Part shown: in pieces, positions 54,962 to 63,532 of the stretch | Position numbering within the stretch: the first letter of the stretch is position 1 | Layout: the number at the start of each line of letters is the position of its first letter | Source: Clostridia bacterium | Lineage (GTDB): Bacteria > Bacillota > Clostridia > Christensenellales > Aristaeellaceae | DNA: 64,000 nucleotides | Assembly: GCA_017404985.1 (NCBI GenBank) | Contig: JAFRBK010000027.1 | Location: forward strand, 1-64,000 | Direction: 5' to 3' | Made by a program: the position numbers and the translations under genes | The notes under the pieces: model-generated | Database searches by the model: none | Told to the model about the DNA's origin: nothing | Seen by the model: the letters and a program-made list of their open reading frames with translations, nothing else

Positions 54962-56239
54962 ATGAAAAATGCCATTGAGAGGATCCGTATGCTGGATGAC
55001 GCCGCCTGCGAAGAACGGCTGAGGACGCTGTACGGCGACGGACAGCTGGCGGCCCAGAAGGAACGATATGCGGAGCTGGTCCGCCGCCATGAAGAGAGCT
55101 TCGGGGAAACAGAGAAACTGTATCTTGTCAGCGCACCGGGCCGGACGGAAATCGGCGGGAACCACACAGACCATAACAACGGCCGGGTGCTGGCAGCCGC
55201 AGTCAACCTGGATGCGCTGTGTGCAGTTTCCCCGCGGAAAAACAACGAGGTTCATTTCAACAGCCAGGGATACCGGCCCATCCGGCTGAGCCTGGATGAC
55301 CTGACCCCCCAGGAGAGTGAAAAAGGCACGACCCGCGCGCTGATCCGGGGCGTGGCAGCCGGCATGAAGGAAGCGGGATACGCCATCGGCGGCTTCGACG
55401 CCGTGGTGACATCCACGGTGGCCAGTGGCAGCGGGCTGAGTTCCAGCGCCGCGCTGGAAGTGATGCTGACCGGCGTGCTGGATGCTTTGTATAACCGGTT
55501 TGACATGCCCTATGTGCTCCGGGCCCAGATCAGCCAGCGGGCGGAAAACGAGTATTTCGGGAAGCCTTCGGGCCTGCTGGACCAGATGGCCAGCGCTGCG
55601 GGCGGCCTGGTGACGGTAGACTTCCGCGACAGCCTGAAACCGGAAGTGCAGCCGCTGCAGTACGACTTTGCCCGGAAGGGATTTGCGCTGGTGGTGACCG
55701 CCACCGGCGGCAGCCACGCAAACCTGACGGACCAGTACGCGGCCATTCCGGCAGAGATGAAGCAGGTGGCGGCTTTCTTCGGTCAGAAGGTTCTGCGGGG
55801 AATCACCGCCGGACAGATGACCGCCCATCTGGGAGAAATGCGGAAAACCATCAGCGACCGGGCGTTGCTGCGGGCGTTTCACTTCATCCGGGAGGATGAG
55901 CGGGTGCCGGAACAGGTCAAGGCCCTGAAGGAGGATAACCTGGGACGCTTCCTGGAGCTGATTATCGAAAGCGGCAGAAGCTCCTTTATGTATCTGCAGA
56001 ACGTGTTTGCGGACGCAAAGGACCAGAGCCTGAGCTTGGCGCTCTGCCTGGCGGAGGACCTGCTGAAAGGGAAGGGCGCCTGGCGGATTCACGGCGGGGG
56101 TTTTGCCGGCACGACGCTGAACTTCGTTCCGGAAGCCCAGGCGGAAGACTTTGTTTCCGTGATGGAAAACGCCTTCGGCAGCGGCTGCTGCCATGTGCTG
56201 AATATCCGGCCAGAAGGCGCGGCATGCCTGGCGATGTAA
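54962..56239 (+). CDS. Galactokinase family protein (GHMP kinase)
   Basis: This 425-residue GHMP sugar kinase probably phosphorylates galactose at C1. The galactokinase signature appears as SAPGRTEIGGNHTDHNNG; the usual form is GRVNLIGEHTDYNxG, so Gly-Asn replaces Gly-Glu. The ATP loop is STVASGSGLSSSAALEV, and the third GHMP motif is WRIHGGGFAGTTLNFV. About 50 N-terminal residues precede the first motif. With galM at 13920 it could feed a Leloir route, although galT and galE are not in the window. A divergent substrate is possible because of the altered signature. Confidence 0.85.
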   Translation: MKNAIERIRMLDDAACEERLRTLYGDGQLAAQKERYAELVRRHEESFGETEKLYLVSAPGRTEIGGNHTDHNNGRVLAAAVNLDALCAVSPRKNNEVHFNSQGYRPIRLSLDDLTPQESEKGTTRALIRGVAAGMKEAGYAIGGFDAVVTSTVASGSGLSSSAALEVMLTGVLDALYNRFDMPYVLRAQISQRAENEYFGKPSGLLDQMASAAGGLVTVDFRDSLKPEVQPLQYDFARKGFALVVTATGGSHANLTDQYAAIPAEMKQVAAFFGQKVLRGITAGQMTAHLGEMRKTISDRALLRAFHFIREDERVPEQVKALKEDNLGRFLELIIESGRSSFMYLQNVFADAKDQSLSLALCLAEDLLKGKGAWRIHGGGFAGTTLNFVPEAQAEDFVSVMENAFGSGCCHVLNIRPEGAACLAM

Positions 56240-56256
56240 CCGGGAAGGAGCCATCC

Positions 56257-56703
56257 ATGAGAACACACAGCGCGGAGGAAACCCGGCAGCTCGGCGAATG
56301 GCTGGCCGGCCGGCTGAAAGCAGGGGACACGCTGCTCCTGCGGGGAGAACTGGGCAGCGGGAAAAGCGAATTCACCAGAGGCCTGGCCAAGGGCCTGGGG
56401 GTGACAGAGACCGTTACCAGCCCCAGTTTCACCATCCTCAACGTCTATGAAAGCGGCCGGCTGCCCCTGTACCATTTTGACTGGTACCGGCTGGAGGATT
56501 CCGGGGAGCTGTACGAACTGGGCATGGACGAATATCTCGGCGGAGACGGGATTGCCGCGGTCGAATGGCCGGAGCAGTGCGAGGACGCGATTCCGGAGGA
56601 TGCACTGGAAATCCGGTTCCGCTATGTGGATGAAAACACCCGGGATTTGTCTTTCCGGAGGCTGGGAGCGTTTCACGAAATCGACGGGGTGGAAGCGATA
56701 TGA
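56257..56703 (+). CDS. tsaE: tRNA t6A synthesis ATPase TsaE
   Basis: This 148-residue ATPase acts with TsaB and TsaD to make N6-threonylcarbamoyl-adenosine on ANN-decoding tRNAs. Walker A is LLRGELGSGKSEFTRGLAKG. The VTSPSFTILNVYE and YHFDWYRL blocks are family marks, with EWPEQ near the end. Start is ATG 56257 with AAGGAG 7 nt upstream. It overlaps tsaB by 4 nt. Confidence 0.95.
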   Translation: MRTHSAEETRQLGEWLAGRLKAGDTLLLRGELGSGKSEFTRGLAKGLGVTETVTSPSFTILNVYESGRLPLYHFDWYRLEDSGELYELGMDEYLGGDGIAAVEWPEQCEDAIPEDALEIRFRYVDENTRDLSFRRLGAFHEIDGVEAI

Positions 56704-57392
56704 CAATTCTGGTGATCGATACCTCAGGCCCGGTTTGCGGCACGGCCGTCATGAATGAAAGGACTGTGCTGTGCGAACTGACCGCCCAGAACAGAAATAC
56801 CCACTCCGCCAGCCTGATGCCGATGGTGGAGGCAGCACTGAGCTTTGCCGGAACGGAGCTCAAAAACATGGATGCCATCGCGGCAGTGACCGGCCCCGGC
56901 AGCTTTACCGGCGTGAGGATCGGTGTGGCCACCGCCAAGGGCCTGGCCCAAGGCGCAGGGCTGCCCTGCATTGCCGTGGACGCACTGGAGGCACTGAGCC
57001 GGAGCGCCGGCCATTTTGACGGCGTCATCTGCCCGATTCAGGATGCGCGGGCGGGCCAGGTATACGGCGCCGCTTTTCGCGGAAAGGAGCGCCTTCTGCC
57101 GGACGAGCCGCTGAAGCTGGGGGAATATCTGGAGAAGGTCCGGCCCCTGGGAAACCGTTTTCTTTTCACGGGGGACGGCGTGCCGGTACACCGGGAGGCC
57201 ATTGCTGCGGAAATGGGGGACAAGGCCGTGTTTGCCGAACCCTGGCTGGGCTATCTGCGGCCTTCCGCCGCGGGCAGCATCGCCCTGGAAAAACCGGAAA
57301 CCGTAGACTATCTGACGCTGCAGGCCACCTATCTGCGGCCACCGAATGCCCAGAAAAACAAAAAGCTGCTGGAGGCCATGCAGCATGGATGA
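56700..57392 (+). CDS. tsaB: tRNA t6A synthesis protein TsaB
   Basis: This inactive ASKHA-fold partner of TsaD has 230 residues. The N-terminal motif ILVIDTSGPVCGTAVM and the conserved VTGPGSFTGVRIGVATAKGL identify the family. It overlaps tsaE and rimI on either side, so the three are co-translated. tsaD, the catalytic subunit, is not in this cluster. Confidence 0.95.
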   Translation: MTILVIDTSGPVCGTAVMNERTVLCELTAQNRNTHSASLMPMVEAALSFAGTELKNMDAIAAVTGPGSFTGVRIGVATAKGLAQGAGLPCIAVDALEALSRSAGHFDGVICPIQDARAGQVYGAAFRGKERLLPDEPLKLGEYLEKVRPLGNRFLFTGDGVPVHREAIAAEMGDKAVFAEPWLGYLRPSAAGSIALEKPETVDYLTLQATYLRPPNAQKNKKLLEAMQHG

Positions 57393-57879
57393 GGCTTTGA
57401 TCCGCCCCATGAACGCCGGGGACCTGGATGCCGTCACAGCGATCGAGGCGGCCACCTTTGCCAGGCCCTGGAGCCGGCAGAGCTTTCAGCAGGAACTGGA
57501 GCGAAACGTGGCAGCCCGGTATCTGGTGGCGGAAAAAAACGGGCAGGTGGTCGGATATGCCGGCGCCTGGATTATTCTGGACGAAAGCCATATTACCAAT
57601 ATCGCTATCACGGAAGCGGAGCGGGGAAAGGGCATCGGAAGAAAACTGACGGAAGCGCTGATGCAGTATCTGTCCAATCTGGGCGCTTCCTATGCGACGC
57701 TGGAGGTCCGGGTCAGCAATGAACGGGCCCAGCACCTGTACAAAAGCCTGGGGTTTGTCAGCGTCGGAAAAAGGAAACGGTATTACGAGGACAATAATGA
57801 AGACGCCTTTCTGATGGTCTGCCAGAACATGCCGGACGCAGATCCGGATTTCGAGGAGGAACGGACCGTCAGGGAATGA
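57385..57879 (+). CDS. rimI: Ribosomal protein S18-alanine N-acetyltransferase (RimI-like)
   Basis: This GNAT acetyltransferase has 164 residues. The acetyl-CoA loop is AERGKGIGRKLTEALM, with LEVRVSNERAQHLYKSLGF and the C-terminal RKRYYEDNNEDAFLM as in RimI. Start is ATG 57385, 8 nt inside tsaB, with GGAGG upstream. The tsaE-tsaB-rimI order is widely conserved. The target (S18) is by family only. Confidence 0.92.
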   Translation: MDEALIRPMNAGDLDAVTAIEAATFARPWSRQSFQQELERNVAARYLVAEKNGQVVGYAGAWIILDESHITNIAITEAERGKGIGRKLTEALMQYLSNLGASYATLEVRVSNERAQHLYKSLGFVSVGKRKRYYEDNNEDAFLMVCQNMPDADPDFEEERTVRE

Positions 57880-57892
57880 AGGGACGAAGGAC

Positions 57893-60331
57893 ATGAAGAA
57901 AGCAACCGGATGGATTCTTATGCTGGCAGCGCTGCTGCTGGTGTTGTGCAGCCCGGCGTTCGCTGAAGAGGCGGATGACCTGACGGCTTCCTGCACGATC
58001 AAGGTGTCGGCAGCGGCGAAGGGCAGCGAGAAGACGATTGCAGACGGAAGCTATGAAACCTACTGGGAAAGCAAAAAGGGGAAAAACGCTTCTGTCACGA
58101 TCGATTCCCCGAAGCCGGTTTACGGCCTGTACCTTTGCTTTGAGCGGATGCCGGAGTCCTATTCGATTCAGGCAAGCTCCGGCGGAGACCAGTGGACCGA
58201 CATTGCGGAGGGGGACACCCGGTTCCACCATGTTTTTTATCCCCTGAACGGGGAAAAACGGATCCGGATTTATGCCGACAAGGGGAACAAAAAACAGACC
58301 TACATGGGCTTCAATGAGATCTTTGTTTTTGGCGAGGGGGACGTGCCGGACTGGGTACAGCAATGGAAAGAACCGGCAGAAAAGCAGGATATCCTGTTCC
58401 TGGCCACGCACCCGGACGACGAGCTGCTGTTCATGGGCGGAGCGATCGCGACCTATGCGGTGGAGAAGGAAAAACAGGTGATGGTGGCCTATCTGAGCTA
58501 CAGCAATACCACCCGGCGCAGCGAAGCACTGAACGGCCTGTGGACGATCGGGGTCAGGCAATATCCGGTCTTTCTGAACGTGCGGGACGTATGGTCCGAT
58601 ACGCTGGACGAAGCCTACAAAAAGGTGGACGGGGGCAAGAAAGCCCTGCTCACCATGATTACGGAGCTGTTCCGGAAGTATAAGCCGGACGTGGTCGTGA
58701 CCCATGACCTGAAAGGGGAATACGGCCACCAGCAGCATATTATGGTGGCCAAGGCGGCTGTGGAATGCTGGGAATTCGCGGCCAACCCGGAGAAGTATCC
58801 GGACTCCGCCGGCAAATACGGAACCTGGGAAGTGAAAAAGCTCTATCTGCACCTGTACGGGGATATCATCGACTCAACGAAATTCGACTGGAATGTTCCC
58901 CTGGAAAAGGCCGGCGGAAAAACGGCGAACGAGCTGGCGGCGGAGGCCTACAGCAAGCATGTGACCCAGAAAGGCAAAGGGCAGAAGATCCGCGGCGTGT
59001 GGTATGAGTTCTCCGTGGAGGAATTCGGCGGAAAGCTGTATCCCAGCGACCATTTCGGCCTGTACGCCACCCGGGTCGGCCAGGACGTGATTCACGACGA
59101 CTTCCTGGAGAACCTGCCCTCGACGGATGAAAATGCCGGAACGGGCAGCGGAAACGAAAAACCAGCTGAAACTGTTTCGGCGGAAGCTTCCGGCGAAGGG
59201 GAAGGGACGGAGGCACAGGAAGCCGCAACCGACGACGAAGTGATCATCGAGGAATCGGTGGAAGAAGAACCGGACGACGAAAGCCCGGCGGAAGGGGAAG
59301 AAGAACCGGACGACGAAAGCACTGCGGAAGCCGCGGAAGAAACGGACACGGAATCCGGGGAAGAGAGCGGGGAACCGGAGCAAAGCGAAGCGGAAACGGA
59401 CGGGGAAAACAAGGCTGCGGGGCAGCGCGGGGAAACAGCCGGCCCGGAATGGGCGGATGTCGCGCTGAACAGCCGCGGGTTCCTGGACAACGGGGAATAC
59501 GTGCTGGCAGACCAGACCAACGGCCATTATATGTACGTCAACAGCACGATCCGGATTCAGATTGAGGAAACAGTCGTTACCCCGGACAAAAAGCACCCCT
59601 TTCACTGCTTCACCGCCCATATCTGGTGCGACGTGGATGCCGGCGAACTGCCGCATACCGTTTCTTCCAATCCGGACAATCCCCGGAAGGATCCCAAGAC
59701 CATCGCCACCATCGGGGAAGAGCAGAAGATCGTTTTTGCCACGAGCACGGACTACTACACCTATCGGGTCGGGCGGAAAAAGAGCGACAAGAGCGTCCAT
59801 GTCGGCATCGAGATCCGGAATGGGGAAGTATACTACGACGATCCCCAGATCAAGGAAAAGAAAATGCCGAACTATGAAACCCTGGCCTTCCTGCAGGACG
59901 GAAGCGGGTCCAGCTGGCCGTCAAAGGAACGGAGCGCGGACCAGTACCTGAAGGACGGGGCAACGCAGGTGTTTACTTTCGGGCCGTGCCTGGTCCGGGA
60001 CGGGGAACTGACAGAATACCTGAAGACGGCCAATACATCCTATAATCCCCGGCTGGCCATGGGGGTTGCGGAGCCGGGCCACTATGTGGTCATGCTGTGC
60101 GAAGGGCGGCTTGCGCGGTCCAAAGGCGTCAAGATGTCCGTGCTGGCCCAGATGATGAAGGACGAGGGCTGCCAGGTGGCGGTCAACATGGACGGCGGGC
60201 AGACCGCAGTCTTCGCCTTTATGGGCAAGCGGCTGAACCAGGTGTCCACCGACGTTCCCAACGGCCGCCCCTCCGTCGAGGCGCTGGCGTTCGGCCATTC
60301 GGACCAGGTGGGAACCGTGGCGTTCCAGTAA
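57893..60331 (+). CDS. Secreted PIG-L deacetylase fused to a phosphodiester glycosidase domain
   Basis: The 812-residue exported chain has four parts. Residues 1-24 are a signal peptide. About 30-150 form a discoidin-like carbohydrate-binding beta sandwich (ADGSYETYWESKKGKNASV). About 165-400 are a PIG-L/LmbE zinc deacetylase with HPDDE at 173-177 and EYGHQQHIMVAKA. An acidic linker follows (about 415-515, repeated EEEPDD). About 520-812 form a NAGPA-type domain (FTFGPCLVRDGE, RLAMGVAEPGHYVVM, NMDGGQTAVFAFMG). PIG-L enzymes remove acetyl from N-acetylglucosamine. Together the domains suggest trimming of GlcNAc-phosphodiester polymers of the envelope or of host/plant glycans; that is inference. 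It starts 13 nt after rimI. Confidence 0.88.
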   Translation: MKKATGWILMLAALLLVLCSPAFAEEADDLTASCTIKVSAAAKGSEKTIADGSYETYWESKKGKNASVTIDSPKPVYGLYLCFERMPESYSIQASSGGDQWTDIAEGDTRFHHVFYPLNGEKRIRIYADKGNKKQTYMGFNEIFVFGEGDVPDWVQQWKEPAEKQDILFLATHPDDELLFMGGAIATYAVEKEKQVMVAYLSYSNTTRRSEALNGLWTIGVRQYPVFLNVRDVWSDTLDEAYKKVDGGKKALLTMITELFRKYKPDVVVTHDLKGEYGHQQHIMVAKAAVECWEFAANPEKYPDSAGKYGTWEVKKLYLHLYGDIIDSTKFDWNVPLEKAGGKTANELAAEAYSKHVTQKGKGQKIRGVWYEFSVEEFGGKLYPSDHFGLYATRVGQDVIHDDFLENLPSTDENAGTGSGNEKPAETVSAEASGEGEGTEAQEAATDDEVIIEESVEEEPDDESPAEGEEEPDDESTAEAAEETDTESGEESGEPEQSEAETDGENKAAGQRGETAGPEWADVALNSRGFLDNGEYVLADQTNGHYMYVNSTIRIQIEETVVTPDKKHPFHCFTAHIWCDVDAGELPHTVSSNPDNPRKDPKTIATIGEEQKIVFATSTDYYTYRVGRKKSDKSVHVGIEIRNGEVYYDDPQIKEKKMPNYETLAFLQDGSGSSWPSKERSADQYLKDGATQVFTFGPCLVRDGELTEYLKTANTSYNPRLAMGVAEPGHYVVMLCEGRLARSKGVKMSVLAQMMKDEGCQVAVNMDGGQTAVFAFMGKRLNQVSTDVPNGRPSVEALAFGHSDQVGTVAFQ

Positions 60332-60339
60332 AATATTGC

Positions 60340-60368
60340 TTGACACGGGTTTTAAACAGTGATATTCT
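60340..60368 (+). promoter_or_regulatory. Promoter for the L21-L27 operon
   Basis: TTGACA (60340-60345), 17 nt, TATTCT (60363-60368). It begins 8 nt after the stop codon of the preceding gene. Confidence 0.85.
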
Positions 60369-60378
60369 ATCCGGGTAA

Positions 60379-60446
60379 GCCGCTCGGGAGAGGTCTGTCC
60401 AAATGCGCTTGCGCAACCTCAGGATCCCGGCGAGTATGTAATCAGG
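60379..60446 (+). ncRNA. Ribosomal protein L21 leader
   Basis: This structured 5' leader is thought to let L21 control its own operon. Outer pairing is CTCGGGA (60383-60389) with TCCCGGCGAG (60425-60434). A middle stem is GAGGT (60390-60394) with ACCTC (60416-60420). An apical hairpin is TGCGC-TT-GCGCA (60404-60415). The CUCGGGAGAGG...ACCUCAGGAUCCCG pattern and position match the L21 leader family as I remember it. Confidence 0.75.
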
Positions 60447-60458
60447 AGGTGCTGTCCC

Positions 60459-60767
60459 ATGTATGCTATTATCGCAGCGGGCGGCCGGCAATACCGTGTA
60501 TCCCAGGGTGACGTAATCTACATCGACAAAGTGAACCAGGAAGCTGATTCCGCTATCTCTTTCGACGTGCTGATGATCGGCGGCGAAGGAGAAGTGAAGG
60601 TGGGTAACCCCGTTCTGGCGGGCGCCAAGGTTGAAGGCAAGGTTCTGGCTCAGGTAAAGGGTGAGAAGATCACCGTTTACAAGTACAAGAGCAAGAAGAA
60701 TTCCAGCCGGAAGATCGGCCATCGCCAGCCCTACACCAAGGTGGAAATCACCGCGATCAACGCGTAA
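60459..60767 (+). CDS. rplU: 50S ribosomal protein L21
   Basis: This 102-residue 23S rRNA-binding protein of the large subunit starts YAIIAAGGRQYRVSQGDVIY and ends with the signature KNSSRKIGHRQPYTKVEI. AGGAGGTG lies upstream of the ATG. The stop overlaps the start of prp by one base. Confidence 0.98.
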   Translation: MYAIIAAGGRQYRVSQGDVIYIDKVNQEADSAISFDVLMIGGEGEVKVGNPVLAGAKVEGKVLAQVKGEKITVYKYKSKKNSSRKIGHRQPYTKVEITAINA

Positions 60768-61090
60768 TGATCACCGCAACGCTGTATCAGGGGAAAGACG
60801 GATTCGCCGGCTGCCGGATTGAAGGACACAGCGGCTGGGGGAAAGCCGGAGGCGACATCATCTGCGCCGCGGTTTCCATCCTCGGATGCACCTGCGTGAA
60901 CGCGCTGGAGAGCGTCTGCGGCATCGAAGCGGTTATCGACGAAAACGATGACGGGATCCTCTCCTTCCGGCTGCCGGAGATCACGGCGGCGGAAAACGAA
61001 AAGGCCCAGATCCTGATGGGCGCCCTGAAGCAGGGGCTGTCGGACCTGGCTGCGGAATATCCGCGAAATGTCATGCTTTTCATTCAGTGA
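60767..61090 (+). CDS. prp: Ribosomal-processing cysteine protease Prp
   Basis: Prp removes the N-terminal extension of L27. The 107-residue protein has the catalytic His21 (EGHSGWGKAGGD) and Cys33 (IICAAVSIL) of the family. Its place between rplU and rpmA is conserved in Bacillota. The substrate site is visible in the next gene. Confidence 0.95.
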   Translation: MITATLYQGKDGFAGCRIEGHSGWGKAGGDIICAAVSILGCTCVNALESVCGIEAVIDENDDGILSFRLPEITAAENEKAQILMGALKQGLSDLAAEYPRNVMLFIQ

Positions 61091-61123
61091 AGCGATTTCC
61101 ATGAAAGAACGGAGGAAACAACC

Positions 61124-61423
61124 ATGATGAAGCTTAATCTGCAGCAGTTTGCTCATAAAAAAGGTATGGGTTCCACCCGGAACGGCCGCGACAGCGAGTC
61201 CAAGCGCCTTGGACCGAAGCGTGCTGACGGCCAGCTGGCTCTGGCGGGCAATATTCTGGTCCGGCAGCGCGGCACCCGCATTCATCCCGGCCACAATGTC
61301 GGCATCGGCAAGGATGATACCCTGTTCGCCAAGACGACGGGCATCGTTCGTTTCGAACGCCTGGGCAAGGACCGCAAGCAGGTCTCCGTCTATCCGGTTG
61401 AGACCGCGGCCGAAGCTCAGTAA
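61124..61423 (+). CDS. rpmA: 50S ribosomal protein L27 with cleavable N-terminal extension
   Basis: This 99-residue protein reaches the peptidyl-transferase centre. The start [20 protein letters not shown] carries the Prp recognition extension; by analogy with Staphylococcus, cleavage is expected after Phe9, exposing AHKKG. The rest is standard L27 ([16 protein letters not shown]). GGAGG precedes the tandem ATG ATG. Confidence 0.97.
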   Translation: MMKLNLQQFAHKKGMGSTRNGRDSESKRLGPKRADGQLALAGNILVRQRGTRIHPGHNVGIGKDDTLFAKTTGIVRFERLGKDRKQVSVYPVETAAEAQ

Positions 61424-61441
61424 TTGAACCGGTCATGATTC

Positions 61442-61472
61442 AAGGGCTGTTGCGTCGCAACAGCCCTTTCTG
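61442..61472 (+). terminator. Intrinsic terminator after rpmA
   Basis: AAGGGCTGTTGC (61442-61453) and GCAACAGCCCTT (61457-61468) pair perfectly around a 3-nt loop, followed by TCTGT. The T tract is imperfect. Confidence 0.8.
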
Positions 61473-61519
61473 TCATCAGCAAACAAACAGGAACCAGCAA
61501 CAAACAGGAGGACAAGCCC

Positions 61520-63532
61520 ATGAGCGAGAACAAAAAGACCTTCTACATCACCACCCCGATCTATTATCCTTCCGGCAATATGACCATCGGGCATACCTAT
61601 ACCACCGTTGCGGCTGATACCATGACCCGATTCAAAAAACTGCAGGGGTATGATACCTATTTCCTGACGGGCACGGATGAACACGGCCAGAAGATTGAGA
61701 AGAAAGCGGCGGAAGCCGGCGTGACGCCGATCGAATATGTGGACAAGATCGTGGCGGAGACGAAAGACCTCTGGAAGCTCATGGACATCGAATACGACGA
61801 CTTTATCCGCACGTCCGAGGAACGCCACACGAAGATTGTCCAGAAAATCTTCCGGAAGTTCTATGAGCAGGGGGACATCTACAAGGCGGAGTACGAAGGC
61901 ATGTACTGCACGCCCTGCGAAAGCTTCTGGACACCGACCCAGCTGGTGGAAAAGGACGGCGTGAAGGTCTGCCCTGACTGCGGGCGGCCCTGCCAGTCCA
62001 TGACGGAGGAAAGCTATTTCTTCCGGATGAGCAAATACCAGGACTGGCTGATCGACTATATTGAAACCCATCCGGATTTCATCCAGCCCTCCAAACGGGC
62101 CAATGAAATGCTGACCAACTTCCTGCGGCCGGGCCTGCAGGACCTGTGCGTCAGCCGGACCAGCGTCAAATGGGGGATTCCGGTGGACTTCGACGAAAAG
62201 CACACGGTCTATGTCTGGATTGACGCGCTGAGCAACTATATCACCGCCCTGGGTTACGGCACAGACCATGACGAGCTGTTCCGGAAGTACTGGCCGGCGG
62301 ATGTCCACCTGGTGGGCAAGGAGATCGTGCGGTTCCATACGATTTACTGGCCGATCATGCTGCACGCGCTGGGGCTGCCGCTGCCGAAGCAGGTCTTCGG
62401 ACATGGCTGGCTGCTGTTCGGCGCGGACCGGATGAGCAAATCCAAGGGCAACGTGGTTTATCCGCAGCCGATCGTCGCGCGGTACGGCGTGGATGCCCTG
62501 CGCTATTACCTGATGAGGGAAATGCCCTTCGGCTCCGACGGAAACTATACCAACGAATCCTTCCTGATCCGGATGAACGCGGACCTGGCCAACGATCTGG
62601 GAAACCTGGTCAGCCGGACCGTGGCGATGATCGAGAAGTATTTCGGCGGCGCCCTGCCGGCCTGGACAGGCGCAGTGGATGAGGACCTGGATACGCCCCT
62701 GAAGGAGCACTGCGCCGCGCTGCCCGCCCTGGTGGAAGAGCAGATGGACAAGCTGCAGTTCTCCCAGGCCCTGACGGAAATCTGGAAGGTGATCGGCGAG
62801 TGCAACAAGTATATTGACCTGACACAGCCCTGGGTGCTGGGGAAGGATCCGGAGAAAAAAGACCGGCTGGCGAACGTGATGCTGACCCTGGCGGAATGCG
62901 TGCGGTTTGCCGCGGTGCTGATCGGGCCCTTCATGCCCGGAACGCCCGCGCGTATTTTCACGCAGCTGGGTATTGAAACGGAAGAGCTGACATCCTGGGA
63001 CAGCCTGAAGACCTTCGGCCTGCTGCCTGCCGGCATGCAGGTGAAGAAAGGGGAGGCCCTCTTCCCCCGCATCGACGTGAACAAGGAACTGGAAGCCCTG
63101 AGCGGCGATGGAAAGGAACAGAAGAAGGAAGACAAGGCGGCGGAAAAACAGGAAAAGAAGGAGAAAAAAGCCGAAAAGAAACATGAAGAGCCTGAATATC
63201 CCGCGGAAATCGCCGTGGATGACTTTTTCAAGTGCAAGATCCAGGCGGCCCGCGTGCTGGCCTGCGAAAAGGTGGAGAAGAGCAGCAAGCTGCTGAAGTT
63301 CCGCCTGGGCCTGGGGGACGACGGGGAACGCACCGTGGTCAGCGGCATCCAGAAATGGTATGAGCCCGAAACGCTGGTGGGCCGGCAGGTGGCCGTGATC
63401 ACGAACCTGAAAACCGCGAAGCTGGCGGGAATCGAAAGCCAGGGAATGATCCTGAGCGCTATGGATAAAAACGGGAATCTGCGCCTGGTCAGCATCGAGG
63501 AAGGCGTTGAGGACGGCGCCATCATCGGATGA
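61520..63532 (+). CDS. metG: Methionyl-tRNA synthetase
   Basis: This 670-residue enzyme charges tRNA-Met. The HIGH-type motif lies in YPSGNMTIGHTYTTV. The zinc knuckle has CTPC near residue 132 and CPDC near 152. The adenylation loop is RMSKSKGNVVYP. The C-terminal tRNA-binding domain is at about 565-670 (FKCKIQAARVLACEKVEKSS). A Lys/Glu-rich linker (about residues 530-560) separates it from the anticodon-binding helices; it is longer and more charged than usual. CAGGAGG lies upstream of the ATG. Confidence 0.97.
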   Translation: MSENKKTFYITTPIYYPSGNMTIGHTYTTVAADTMTRFKKLQGYDTYFLTGTDEHGQKIEKKAAEAGVTPIEYVDKIVAETKDLWKLMDIEYDDFIRTSEERHTKIVQKIFRKFYEQGDIYKAEYEGMYCTPCESFWTPTQLVEKDGVKVCPDCGRPCQSMTEESYFFRMSKYQDWLIDYIETHPDFIQPSKRANEMLTNFLRPGLQDLCVSRTSVKWGIPVDFDEKHTVYVWIDALSNYITALGYGTDHDELFRKYWPADVHLVGKEIVRFHTIYWPIMLHALGLPLPKQVFGHGWLLFGADRMSKSKGNVVYPQPIVARYGVDALRYYLMREMPFGSDGNYTNESFLIRMNADLANDLGNLVSRTVAMIEKYFGGALPAWTGAVDEDLDTPLKEHCAALPALVEEQMDKLQFSQALTEIWKVIGECNKYIDLTQPWVLGKDPEKKDRLANVMLTLAECVRFAAVLIGPFMPGTPARIFTQLGIETEELTSWDSLKTFGLLPAGMQVKKGEALFPRIDVNKELEALSGDGKEQKKEDKAAEKQEKKEKKAEKKHEEPEYPAEIAVDDFFKCKIQAARVLACEKVEKSSKLLKFRLGLGDDGERTVVSGIQKWYEPETLVGRQVAVITNLKTAKLAGIESQGMILSAMDKNGNLRLVSIEEGVEDGAIIG

